The notes beneath the pieces were generated by a model. The model was not told where the DNA came from. It worked only from the letters and a program-made list of their open reading frames with translations, and did not search any database. A DNA stretch of 64,000 nucleotides from FEB-12 sp964503315. GTDB lineage: Bacteria; Zixibacteria; MSB-5A5; GN15; FEB-12. Where the stretch lies: positions 186,001 through 250,000 of the forward strand of contig CAZCZL010000003.1 in NCBI GenBank assembly GCA_964503315.1, written 5' to 3'. This document shows, piece by piece, positions 36,908 through 45,684 of this stretch; position 1 is the stretch's first letter; each line of letters starts with the position of its first letter. A program made the translations under genes and the position numbers.

Positions 36908-36971
36908 TCCCCAATGAGATGCGCGGAAGAACTTCTTGCAGAAACCGCTCGCTGCCTCTACTTTATTTCGC

Positions 36972-38525
36972 ATGAAGAGACGCGGGACAGAGCCGGAGAT
37001 TGCAATACCTGAGAGCGTGGACTCAGCCGGACGGGAACGAATGATCTGGTGGACATGTCTGGCACTCGGTTTGGTACTATTGGTTATCCACAATGTTCTG
37101 ATCTCTCCCTGGATATTGGATGATGCTTTCATCTCGTTCCGCTACAGCGAGAATTTCGCGAATGGTGACGGATTAGTATTCAATGTGGGAGAACGGGTCG
37201 AAGGATATACGACCTTTCTTTGGGTCTTTCTGTTAGGGATCGGACACTGGTTGGGGATGGAGACTATCTCATTGGCGAAAGTGTTGGCGTGGTTGTTCGT
37301 GCTGGGGAGCATTGGACTGGTGGCGTATAGCTACAAGTTCGCGAATTGCATGACCAGAACGTCTTCTGGAGTAGCGACCCTTTTCCTGTGTACCTGCGGA
37401 ATCTTCACTCCCTGGCCGAGTTCTGGTATGGAGGTCACGCTTTTCGGGGGCCTGATCCTGAGCACACTTGCGCTGTATAGCTCGAAAAATGCCTTTGGCC
37501 CGACCAGACAATATCTGCTAGCGGGGATTTCCGCGACTTTGCTGGTGATGACGAGGCCGGAGGGTATCCTTCTGGTAGCAATACTGGGTCTGCATGCGGC
37601 CTATCGTTTCCTGATGAACAAGGACCGAACGGTAGTTTGGTTCGTCATCTCGTTCGCAGCGATCTATGGCGCATATTTTCTGTGGAGGTATTCGTACTAC
37701 GGATATCTGCTTCCGAATACGTTCTACGCAAAGGTCGGTTCAAGCAGCGACCAACTCTTGCGTGGGCTGGTGTATTTGAAAGGGATGGGGATTCTAATCT
37801 GGCCAATGCTTTTGCTGGCAGTCGTTGCACTCTGGAGATCCACCCGTGAAGGAGCTCTGTTGCTGCGACTTTCCGCGATTTATTTGTTAGTCCATGTCAT
37901 TTATATCTGGCTGGTTGGGGGGGACTGCATGCCGGCGTTTCGCTTCATAGCGCCACTCCTCCCGCTTCTGGCACTGCTGGCAGCAAGTGGAGTGATAGCA
38001 ATTTCAAAGTGGAAAGCGGCGGCTGGGCTGGTTGTGTTGGTGGTCGCATTCAATCTTTACCAGATGCTTTTCGCCTTCAGCATTACTGGGCATATCAAAG
38101 CGGACAAGGTTGCTGCGCGTGGCAAAGAGGTCGGCCTCTGGCTGAAGGAGAATCTGCCGTCTGGCTCGCTGATAGCGACCAATACGGCCGGGACTATCCC
38201 CTATTATTCGGGTCTACCGGTAGTTGATATGCTGGGACTGAATGATGTTACGATCGCGCATCGCGCCGTGGCCGATATGGGGACTGGTCTGGCCGGTCAT
38301 GAGAAAGGGGACGGCAGGTATGTGCTGACGCGGAATCCCGCGGTCATCCAGTTCCACTCAAGTGTCGGTCGGCTCAAGCCAAGTTTCCGGAGCGATCGGG
38401 AGCTCTTCGAGATGCCTGAGTTTCACATGAAGTATCACGCGGTGGAAGTGATGATACCTTCGCTCGGCGAGTATGCGGTTTTCTACGTGCGTGACGACAT
38501 CTCCCTCCCCTTCATGAAGAGGTAG
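36972..38525 (+). CDS. GT-C fold membrane glycosyltransferase-like protein
   Basis: A membrane protein of about 517 aa with 10 or more helices. Right after the first helix, a periplasmic loop carries ILDDAFISFRYSENFANGDG and GERVEGYTTFLW. This DD loop is typical of GT-C lipid-phosphosugar-dependent transferases of the arabinosyl/mannosyltransferase type. The acceptor is unknown. The C-terminal part (about residues 385-517) is soluble and periplasmic, with YYSGLPVVDMLGLNDVTIAHR. I choose ATG 36972, but TTG 36936 is possible. TTGCAG/TACTTT (17 apart) ends seven bases before the ATG, hinting at a leaderless message and arguing against the TTG. Confidence 0.78.
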   Translation: MKRRGTEPEIAIPESVDSAGRERMIWWTCLALGLVLLVIHNVLISPWILDDAFISFRYSENFANGDGLVFNVGERVEGYTTFLWVFLLGIGHWLGMETISLAKVLAWLFVLGSIGLVAYSYKFANCMTRTSSGVATLFLCTCGIFTPWPSSGMEVTLFGGLILSTLALYSSKNAFGPTRQYLLAGISATLLVMTRPEGILLVAILGLHAAYRFLMNKDRTVVWFVISFAAIYGAYFLWRYSYYGYLLPNTFYAKVGSSSDQLLRGLVYLKGMGILIWPMLLLAVVALWRSTREGALLLRLSAIYLLVHVIYIWLVGGDCMPAFRFIAPLLPLLALLAASGVIAISKWKAAAGLVVLVVAFNLYQMLFAFSITGHIKADKVAARGKEVGLWLKENLPSGSLIATNTAGTIPYYSGLPVVDMLGLNDVTIAHRAVADMGTGLAGHEKGDGRYVLTRNPAVIQFHSSVGRLKPSFRSDRELFEMPEFHMKYHAVEVMIPSLGEYAVFYVRDDISLPFMKR

Positions 38526-38538
38526 ATATACTTCACGA

Positions 38539-39828
38539 TCAGCCGAAACGAGCAATCAGCACGGTAATATCATCGGAGGGGGACTGCTTTCCGACAAAGG
38601 ACGTAATATCTCCCAGGATACGCTCGACCCACTCTTTGGCGGTAGCACTGATGGTCGTACCAAAAAGCTGGACAAGACGCTCGTCACCGTACATCTCTTC
38701 CTTCTCATTCAGGGCTTCTGTCACCCCATCTGAGTAGAGACAAAGCGCTCGGATATCCTTCAGCGACACGGAAAGTACGCGGTAAGGTGAATCGGGAAGG
38801 ATGCCGACCAGCAGGTCTGCATCGGAATGGCTTGAGACCTCGCCCTTGAGATTGAGAAAAAGCGGAACCAGATGGCCGGCGTTCACGAACTCAAATACCT
38901 GGCGATCTGTGTCAACTATTCCGAAAAGTCCGGTCAGAAACTGACCGGGACGGGCGAACTGACAGATCAGGCGATTGAGCCGACTTGTCATGTCAGCAAC
39001 ATTGTTCTCCCCTTCGTAGGAAATCTGTGATCGAAGCACGGCCTGGGCATTGGCCATCAGCAACGAAGCCGGTGTCCCCTTGCCGGAGACATCGCCGACG
39101 GACAGAAAAAAGCGGTGGTCATCGATCTTCACAATGTCGAAGAAATCCCCTCCTACCTCCTTGGCCGGGATATTGACGCCGTGGATGTCAATTGCATCGG
39201 AGGTAACCGAAGATTTGGGGAGAAAGCCTTGTTGGATCGAGTGCGCCAGTTTGAGCTCTTCTTCCACCGCTCGGAGTTGCTGCTCTTTTTCGAAGAGTCT
39301 GGCATTTTCAATGACCTGAGCGGTCTGAACACCAACTATCGCTAAGAAGCGCTTATCGTTGTCGGTAAAGCCACCATCGGCCTTTTTGTTAAATAGCGCC
39401 AGGACCCCGATAAGTCCCGTGCGGGCCATGAGCGGCGCGGCCAGAATGGACTTCAACCCCAGCGCGTCGAAATCGATCCCCCGGAAGCGCTCATCAGTCA
39501 TAGGGGTGTTGCAGACCAGCACGGTCTTGTTCTTGACCATCCATCCGGTCAGGCTAAGGTTCAGCCGGAGCGGAATACCGCCGGTGTCCGGGGTAAACTC
39601 CCTTACAAAGGTCTTGAAGTCTGCCGCGCCGGTCATATCCCCTTGCTGGAGAAGAAAGACTCCCCCCTGGACAGCGCCGACGCGCTTGAGGCAGTGGTCG
39701 AGGATCGACTGCGTGATGGAGTCGACCTTCATGGTCACATTGACCGCATTTGCGATCTGGTTGAGTGACGTCAACTCCTCGACCGCGCTTTTTAGGCGTT
39801 GCAGTTCGAGGTCACTTATATTCGGCAT
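38539..39828 (-). CDS. GAF domain PP2C-type (SpoIIE/RsbU) protein phosphatase
   Basis: A 429-aa cytoplasmic signalling protein. Residues 5-20 form a short coiled coil. A GAF sensor domain (about 25-175) contains LSLTGWMVKNKTVLVCN and ILAAPLMARTGLIGVLALFNK. A linking helix (NARLFEKEQQLRAVEEEL) leads to a PP2C_SIG phosphatase domain (215-429) with the metal-binding VGGDFFDIVKIDD, SVGDVSGKGTPASLLMA and DGVTEA...SDDIT segments. Such proteins typically dephosphorylate anti-anti-sigma factors; no such partner gene is adjacent. The ATG is preferred over an upstream TTG. It converges with the GT-C gene, 13 bases apart. Confidence 0.9.
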   Translation of the reverse strand: MPNISDLELQRLKSAVEELTSLNQIANAVNVTMKVDSITQSILDHCLKRVGAVQGGVFLLQQGDMTGAADFKTFVREFTPDTGGIPLRLNLSLTGWMVKNKTVLVCNTPMTDERFRGIDFDALGLKSILAAPLMARTGLIGVLALFNKKADGGFTDNDKRFLAIVGVQTAQVIENARLFEKEQQLRAVEEELKLAHSIQQGFLPKSSVTSDAIDIHGVNIPAKEVGGDFFDIVKIDDHRFFLSVGDVSGKGTPASLLMANAQAVLRSQISYEGENNVADMTSRLNRLICQFARPGQFLTGLFGIVDTDRQVFEFVNAGHLVPLFLNLKGEVSSHSDADLLVGILPDSPYRVLSVSLKDIRALCLYSDGVTEALNEKEEMYGDERLVQLFGTTISATAKEWVERILGDITSFVGKQSPSDDITVLIARFG

Positions 39829-39961
39829 CTGGTTTCTTCTGCTCCAATCTGGCAAGAAATTGCCCGGTACTGGATGGTATATATAGTTCCGGTGGAGTTC
39901 CCGCTACAACAATCACTCGGCAAGCAGGTCCGGAATTTCAGGGCCTAAGTCTCTAAAATAC

Positions 39962-39989
39962 TTGACTTTGTTGGTCCACGACCTATCTT
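39962..39989 (+). promoter_or_regulatory. Promoter of the DUF4114/calcium-repeat gene
   Basis: TTGACT (39962-39967) and TATCTT (39984-39989) are 16 bases apart. The leader of about 128 bases ends with GAAGGGG before the ATG. The divergent phosphatase gene starts at 39828, and the 295-base space between holds nothing else that I can name. Confidence 0.5.
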
Positions 39990-40123
39990 GTCATCAGGCA
40001 ATACCTATACCTCGACCGTTCGGAATCCGGGAATCTCGCGGAGCCTGAGAAAGAACGGTCGCAATATACCGCACAACCACTATCGAAAGATTGTTGTCTC
40101 GCCAGAGCTGAAGGGGCCGCTAC

Positions 40124-43027
40124 ATGAAATATCTGCTAAGTACCTTACGAATCACTTCGATGTTCATCCTGGTCTGCGCTTCACTGGTGGTGGGCCAGAC
40201 GGAGCAGGAGATCGCCGACTCAACGGCCGCATCTCTGCGTTTTCCCATGGGAGCGAACCTGCAGGCGATGTTTGACTCGCTGGGGTACGATATAAACGTT
40301 CAGGAAGACGAACTGGGTCAGGAACTCTTCTGCGCAACCGGGACCATGTCCGTGCGCGTGTTGGGGAAGCGGACAGCATATTCAACCAAGTCATCCTTCG
40401 GCTACTACCCGGCAGGAGACGTGAACGGGTATATTCCATTCGGCGGATATCAGTCGAGTATCAACGACAGCTTTGATCTCCAGATCGGAATGGAAGGGCT
40501 GTTTGGATTCTACCTGCGACCCGCCCAGACCTCCAACACAGACTTCTGGTTCACTGAAAACGCGCTGAATTATGATGGTGTGGATCATGTCTGGGTTTAT
40601 GCAACAGGGATCGATGGAGAATACATCATCGCCTTTGAAGATGTTTCGGGCGGCGGTGACCTGGATTACGATGACCTTGTCCTCAAAATAGGGTTTGTGG
40701 ATGAAGACAGCGACGGTGCTCTGGCCGGTTGTGATAACTGCCCGGGGATCAGCAACCCTGATCAAGCCGACACAGATGGCGACGGACGTGGTGACGCCTG
40801 CGACAATTGTCCGGAGATAGCCAATAGCGGTCAGGAAGATGCCGACGGCGACGGCGTCGGAGATCTGTGCGACCTCTGCCCCGGCTCGGATGATAGGCTG
40901 GACAGCGACTCCGACGGAATTCCGGATGGATGCGACAACTGCCCCGCACTGGCGAATTCTGATCAGGCAGACCTGGACGGCGACAATGTAGGAGATATGT
41001 GCGATAACTGCCCTGATCAGTTCAATCCCGACCAGGGGGATGCGGATGGTGACGGTATCGGCGACCTGTGTGAGCTCCCATTCGAAGATGGCGAGCAGTT
41101 CCGCGCGGACATGCTGTATGTCCAGTCGGCTGATCTTGACTTTGACAATCGGATGGATATCGTCTACACCGGCAGCCAGTCGGAGAGCCTCTACGTTGCT
41201 TTTGGCCGGGACGGCGGGTTTGAGACGCCGGTTGGGCTGTTGAAGGTGACCAATGCGCCAATCGTCATAGCCCACCTGAATGGCGATACGCTGTTGGATA
41301 TCGCGGTGAATGGCGCCGGTATGCTGTATCGGCTGTTCAATCAGGCGAATCGTCAGTTCGATGTCGATTCCATTTCGCTCGGCGGGCCGATCTACCGGCC
41401 ATCGGAGGTGAATGCCCTGGGTTCGACCATGGCGTTTGGACATTTCGACAATGATGTGTACGCCGATGTCATAATCAGCCCCAGTTTCATGCTTCGTGGC
41501 GCGGCCGAAGGCTTCCCTATGCTGACGGTCACCCTGCCGTTCAGCTTTATTGGGGTCGATGGTGCGGATCTGAATGGCGACTTAAGTGACGACATCGTTT
41601 CTGTGACTGCAACAGCGGTGGAACTTCGGACGAACAATGGCGCGGCGAGTTTCGACCTGACCCAGAGCATTCCTCTTGTAGGGCCCTTCACCGGCGCGTT
41701 TGTCGAGTCCAATGTCGACTTGAATAGCGATGGCAAAACCGATATCGCGGTGGTCACCGCGCTGGCGGATAGTGTGAATTCGATCAGCCGCATCACGGTG
41801 GCGCTGGGAGATGGAAACGGTTCCACGCTTAGCACCCAGACCATATCCGTGAATGGCTTGGCCGCGAGCCTGGCGGTGACCGACATTGACCGCGATCAGG
41901 ATCAGGATATCTCGGTGATCAATGTCCGGACCGCGGGGCTGGATGTTTTCCTGAATGATGGTTCGGGTCATTTCGCGTATGCGGCAACTATCCCGCTTTT
42001 CGATCAGCAGCAGGCATATCAGGCCTTGACGGCGGCGGATTTTGATCGCGACGGCAACCCCGACTTTGTCACCGGCGGTACCAATACGCCGGTTCTGCTG
42101 GCATTAAACGGCCTCCCGGACGCGAACTTGCTGGCTGACGAAATGGTTACCACCACGCAGGGAGACTATGAAATCAAAATAGTCAACCCGCACGGGTTCG
42201 TGATCTCCCGTAACTTACAGACGGTTGCCGGATCGGCCGCATGGCGTTTGGATGTGCAACAGGACGGGAGGCTGGATATCCGGTTGTTCGACTACAATCT
42301 GGAATACGGCGAGTACAAATTCATCATCAAGCCGATTGGAACCGGCGGATCGACCGGAGGCGGAAGTAACAACTTCACTCAGGATATCCGGATCGACGGG
42401 ACTCAACAGATCAAGCTGTTCACTGATTACAACGGCGCGGTGACCGGTACGCAGCGACAGGAGCCGGGCGCAGTGGATAGTATCGTGTTCTACCACACCG
42501 TGGAACCGGTATCGTCCATCTGGCCGCCCAATGGAGTCGCGGTGAAGAAGGTCCGGCCGGTTGTGGAGTGGGAGTTGCTCGGCGGCCTGGGAAGCAATCC
42601 AGTCTCCTACGAGTTCCATCTTGATCGTTTTCATGACTTCCGCTCGCCGATCTATACGGAGACCGGGCTGACCAGTCGTCAGTTTGAGATACCCGAAGCG
42701 CTGGGTAAGGACTCAATCTACTACTGGCGCGTGAGATCCTTCGACGGAGTGTCGTGGTCGGAGTATTCTCGGACATTTGCGCTTTATATCGTCGGGACCT
42801 GTTGTGAGTACTCGTTGGGGAACCTTGATGGAATAGGTGGGGTCGATATCACCGACCTAAGTATTCTGATCGCTTATCTAACGTCACAACCAGGAACAGT
42901 AGTGATACCGTGTCCGGAGGCGGCGGGACTCGCGAAAACTCGCCAGGTCGACCTTGTAGACCTGTCGATGCTCATCGCCTACCTGACTCAGGGCCCGTCC
43001 TCGGTTCAGCTTCCGGCCTGTCCGTGA
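40124..43027 (+). CDS. Secreted DUF4114, thrombospondin-3 and FG-GAP repeat protein with dockerin-like C-terminus
   Basis: A 967-aa exported protein with a signal peptide ending near VVGQ. Residues 80-190 form a DUF4114-like domain (GVDHVWVYATG, IAFEDVSGGGDLDYDDLVL). Residues about 193-315 are thrombospondin type 3 calcium repeats (DTDGDGRGDACDNCPEIAN and relatives). Residues 325-650 are FG-GAP/VCBS-like repeats (DLNSDGKTDIAVVTA, DFDRDGNPDFVTGG), probably a calcium-loaded beta-propeller. Residues 750-885 are FN3-like. The last 70 residues hold two dockerin-like EF-hand halves. It is probably a cell-surface adhesin or structural protein. ATG 40124 has GAAGGGG upstream, and a terminator follows. 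Confidence 0.85.
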   Translation: MKYLLSTLRITSMFILVCASLVVGQTEQEIADSTAASLRFPMGANLQAMFDSLGYDINVQEDELGQELFCATGTMSVRVLGKRTAYSTKSSFGYYPAGDVNGYIPFGGYQSSINDSFDLQIGMEGLFGFYLRPAQTSNTDFWFTENALNYDGVDHVWVYATGIDGEYIIAFEDVSGGGDLDYDDLVLKIGFVDEDSDGALAGCDNCPGISNPDQADTDGDGRGDACDNCPEIANSGQEDADGDGVGDLCDLCPGSDDRLDSDSDGIPDGCDNCPALANSDQADLDGDNVGDMCDNCPDQFNPDQGDADGDGIGDLCELPFEDGEQFRADMLYVQSADLDFDNRMDIVYTGSQSESLYVAFGRDGGFETPVGLLKVTNAPIVIAHLNGDTLLDIAVNGAGMLYRLFNQANRQFDVDSISLGGPIYRPSEVNALGSTMAFGHFDNDVYADVIISPSFMLRGAAEGFPMLTVTLPFSFIGVDGADLNGDLSDDIVSVTATAVELRTNNGAASFDLTQSIPLVGPFTGAFVESNVDLNSDGKTDIAVVTALADSVNSISRITVALGDGNGSTLSTQTISVNGLAASLAVTDIDRDQDQDISVINVRTAGLDVFLNDGSGHFAYAATIPLFDQQQAYQALTAADFDRDGNPDFVTGGTNTPVLLALNGLPDANLLADEMVTTTQGDYEIKIVNPHGFVISRNLQTVAGSAAWRLDVQQDGRLDIRLFDYNLEYGEYKFIIKPIGTGGSTGGGSNNFTQDIRIDGTQQIKLFTDYNGAVTGTQRQEPGAVDSIVFYHTVEPVSSIWPPNGVAVKKVRPVVEWELLGGLGSNPVSYEFHLDRFHDFRSPIYTETGLTSRQFEIPEALGKDSIYYWRVRSFDGVSWSEYSRTFALYIVGTCCEYSLGNLDGIGGVDITDLSILIAYLTSQPGTVVIPCPEAAGLAKTRQVDLVDLSMLIAYLTQGPSSVQLPACP
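40700..41080 (+). repeat. Thrombospondin type 3 repeat array
   Basis: Five or more imperfect coding repeats with the core DxDGDGxGDxCDNCP, rich in Asp and with paired Cys. They are part of the large secreted protein and probably bind calcium. Confidence 0.85.
42809..43024 (+). other. Dockerin-like C-terminal domain
   Basis: Two related segments, GNLDGIGGVDITDLSILIAY and QVDLVDLSMLIAYLTQG, each look like half an EF-hand dockerin module. This ending is common in secreted proteins of Zixibacteria-like genomes, as I recall. It may be an anchoring or sorting signal. Confidence 0.6.
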
Positions 43028-43064
43028 TCAGACAACGTCGCTGATACCCAACCCGATTAAACTG

Positions 43065-43093
43065 AACCCTGGCCACCTGACCAGGGTTCTTTG
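43065..43093 (+). terminator. Terminator after the calcium-repeat gene
   Basis: AACCCTGG (43065-43072) pairs with CCAGGGTT (43081-43088) around an eight-base loop. A modest T-rich run follows. Confidence 0.65.
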
Positions 43094-43178
43094 TTATGGT
43101 TGCCATCTATCTGACTCGACATATATTGGGTGTCACTTTTGGTCTAAACTGCTCGAATATTTGTAACAAATAGCGCCT

Positions 43179-45581
43179 ATGCTTCAGAACGGTAGCACAT
43201 TCGGCCCATACACGATTCTCTCCGCACTGGGTGAAGGAGGGATGGGGGTGGTCTATGAGGCGCTGGATACCCGCTTGGACCGAGTGGTCGCGCTCAAGTT
43301 GATCCGAGAGGAACTGGCACGAGACCAGGATTATCGGACTCGATTGGCCGATGAGGCCAAACGCGCGGCCAGGATCAACTCGCCGTTTGTGGTGAAGGTC
43401 TGGGAGCATGCGGAGGTCGACGGACATCCGTATATCGCGCTGGAATATATCGCGGGGCCGAGCCTTCGGGATGCCATCTACAGCCTGACTTTTGAGCAGA
43501 AGCTGAAGCTGGCGGAACAGATAGCTCGCGGACTTCGGGCCGCCCACGCCGAGAGTCTGATACATCGCGATCTCAAGCCAGAAAATATCAAGCTGACCAC
43601 AGAGACTGAGGCTCGCATTCTGGACTTTGGACTGGCGAAGACCGTTAGCTCGAACGCGGTCGATGCCCAGGGGAATATTGAAGGGACGCTGCATTACCTC
43701 TCCCCCGAGCAGATCGCGTCCGAACCGCTGACCGGAGCCTCGGATGTCTTTGCCTATGGAACGCTCCTGTATGAGTTGTTCCTGGGGATACGGCCATTCG
43801 AAGGGCCTTATCCAGCCGCAATTATCTACTCAATTTTGCATGAGGATCCAGTCGCGCCGCGCACTGTCGATGAATCTATCCCAGAATGGCTCGAGCAGAT
43901 CATCCTCAAGGCGCTGGCCAAGCGGGTCGAAGATCGGCACGCCAGTATGGCGGCTGTGATTGATGCCTTCACCGCGGTCAACTCGAAAGCCAGACCGATG
44001 GCTGGTGAAGTGATGGTCAAGCCGAAACTCAGCATCACGGTGGTCGATATCAAGAATCTCTCCGGAGACCCGCAGTGGGATTTCTTTTGCGAAGGGTTTA
44101 CCGATGACGTGATTAACGAGGTATCCCGCCGCACCGACCTGATCGTGGCGGCCGAGCCGGCGACGTCGCTCCAGCGCAATGTGAAGGAGATGTTCGTCAA
44201 GTTTCGCACTGACTACATGTTGATCGGGTCGGTTCTTCGATGGCAGGAACAGGTGAAGTTGACTCTGTCCGTATATGGCGATGGCGGAAATCGGATCGTC
44301 GCATCGCACAAGTATGAAGGAGCGGCGGCAGGGCTGTTCGAATTGCTCTCGAAGGCGGCCAAGGATGTTTCGGATTCGATGGCGAAAGAGACCGGCGCTG
44401 AGGTAATTGAGATTGAGGACTATCTCAAGACCGATATTTCGGCATACGATTATTACCTTAAGGGGAAAGGTTACTACGCGACAAGTCGGCCGGAAGATCT
44501 GGCATTTGCGGAGTCGATGTACAAGAAAGCGTTGGAGATCGACCCTCAACTCGCGGCAGCCCATGCCGGATTGGCCGACGTGTACGCATTCCAATATATG
44601 GCCTACTATGACCGCACACCGGCCAAGATTGACATGGCCAGAGCACAGGCTACTCAAGCGATCACCATTTCCCCCACACTGCCGGAAGCACATCGGTCGC
44701 TCGGCCGAATCTATATGTTTTCCGGCGATTGGGTGAAAGCGGAAGAGTCATTTCAGGCCGCAATCTCACATAATCCCAAGTACGCGATCGGCTATCGTAC
44801 GCTTGCCTGGTTGAAGCTTGGGCAAGGGATCCTGGAGGAAGCGGTGCAGTGGGCGCGAAAAGCGCTGGAGCTATCACCAACCGACCTCGAGACATTACTT
44901 CTGCTGGGAATCGTCAACCTGGACCAACGCAAATACACGGTGGCAATGGCGACCTTGCAGCGGGCGATCGAATTGGGTCCCGATTACGGCAGGGCGTACC
45001 ACCTTCTTGGGGTTGTCTATATGAAGTTGGGGGTGCTGGAGCTCGCGCTCGAGAATTTCCTTCACGCAGTGCGCTACAAGGGGGACCCAAATTCGGCGAT
45101 CGATGCCGGATATATCTACCTGGTACAGCGGCAGTATGATAAGGCAAGGCGGTATTTCGAAGAGTCTATAGCCGGCGGAAATCTGGTTTTTGCGGCACGG
45201 TACTATTTGGGGTACCTGAGCATGATCGAGGGGAAAGCGGAGGAAGCGACGCATTTGCTGAACCAGTCGGTGGCAGATGGGATGCCGCAGGGGAGCGACG
45301 GGCAGGAAGACCCCCATATTCTCGCGTTTCGCGCCATGGCCTATGCGGCAAGTGGTGATCAGTCAAGAGCCCTTGAGATCATTCACCCTTTGGAGGTGGA
45401 TGTGCGGATAGATGGTGAAGTGATGCAAAACCTTGCTCGGGCTCATGCGCTCCTGGGGAAGCTGGATGCCGCCCGCTCTTTGCTGGAGCGTGCCTACCAG
45501 GCACCAGCTGGGCCGACCGAGAAGGAGGGTCGTGTCGACCCGCATTTTACCGCCATGATGGCCAACTCGGCTGCGTCCTGA
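43179..45581 (+). CDS. Serine/threonine protein kinase with TolB-like and TPR regions
   Basis: An 800-aa soluble kinase. Residues 9-270 are a Hanks-type kinase domain: glycine loop GEGGMGVVYEA, Lys40 in VALKLI, HRDLKPEN (Asp131, Asn136), DFGLA (Asp149) and GTLHYLSPEQ, so all catalytic residues are present. Residues 285-400 resemble the TolB-like domain often seen with CadC- or kinase-linked TPRs (NLSGDPQWDFFCEGFTDDVI). Residues 420-790 are about nine TPRs. There is no membrane helix, so sensing is probably cytoplasmic, through the TPRs. The gene stands alone after a terminator. Confidence 0.9.
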   Translation: MLQNGSTFGPYTILSALGEGGMGVVYEALDTRLDRVVALKLIREELARDQDYRTRLADEAKRAARINSPFVVKVWEHAEVDGHPYIALEYIAGPSLRDAIYSLTFEQKLKLAEQIARGLRAAHAESLIHRDLKPENIKLTTETEARILDFGLAKTVSSNAVDAQGNIEGTLHYLSPEQIASEPLTGASDVFAYGTLLYELFLGIRPFEGPYPAAIIYSILHEDPVAPRTVDESIPEWLEQIILKALAKRVEDRHASMAAVIDAFTAVNSKARPMAGEVMVKPKLSITVVDIKNLSGDPQWDFFCEGFTDDVINEVSRRTDLIVAAEPATSLQRNVKEMFVKFRTDYMLIGSVLRWQEQVKLTLSVYGDGGNRIVASHKYEGAAAGLFELLSKAAKDVSDSMAKETGAEVIEIEDYLKTDISAYDYYLKGKGYYATSRPEDLAFAESMYKKALEIDPQLAAAHAGLADVYAFQYMAYYDRTPAKIDMARAQATQAITISPTLPEAHRSLGRIYMFSGDWVKAEESFQAAISHNPKYAIGYRTLAWLKLGQGILEEAVQWARKALELSPTDLETLLLLGIVNLDQRKYTVAMATLQRAIELGPDYGRAYHLLGVVYMKLGVLELALENFLHAVRYKGDPNSAIDAGYIYLVQRQYDKARRYFEESIAGGNLVFAARYYLGYLSMIEGKAEEATHLLNQSVADGMPQGSDGQEDPHILAFRAMAYAASGDQSRALEIIHPLEVDVRIDGEVMQNLARAHALLGKLDAARSLLERAYQAPAGPTEKEGRVDPHFTAMMANSAAS

Positions 45582-45684
45582 TCGCACACCGTCAGATATC
45601 GCTTGAACTTCCCCCCTATTCGGTCGTATTCTTATTCGTGACCTACCGGGATACTAGCACCTTCAACCGTTGGATCTACTGCCA

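Noticed and set aside
40391..41443. A 350-residue open frame on the minus strand opposite the thrombospondin-3 repeats
   Set aside because: It lies entirely antisense to a well-supported repeat protein. Its length comes from the repetitive Asp/Gly codons, and it has no ribosome site or recognisable domain.
43830..44693. A 287-residue open frame on the minus strand inside the kinase gene
   Set aside because: It is a shadow of a gene with intact catalytic motifs, and its translation is rich in His, Arg and Gly without any family pattern.
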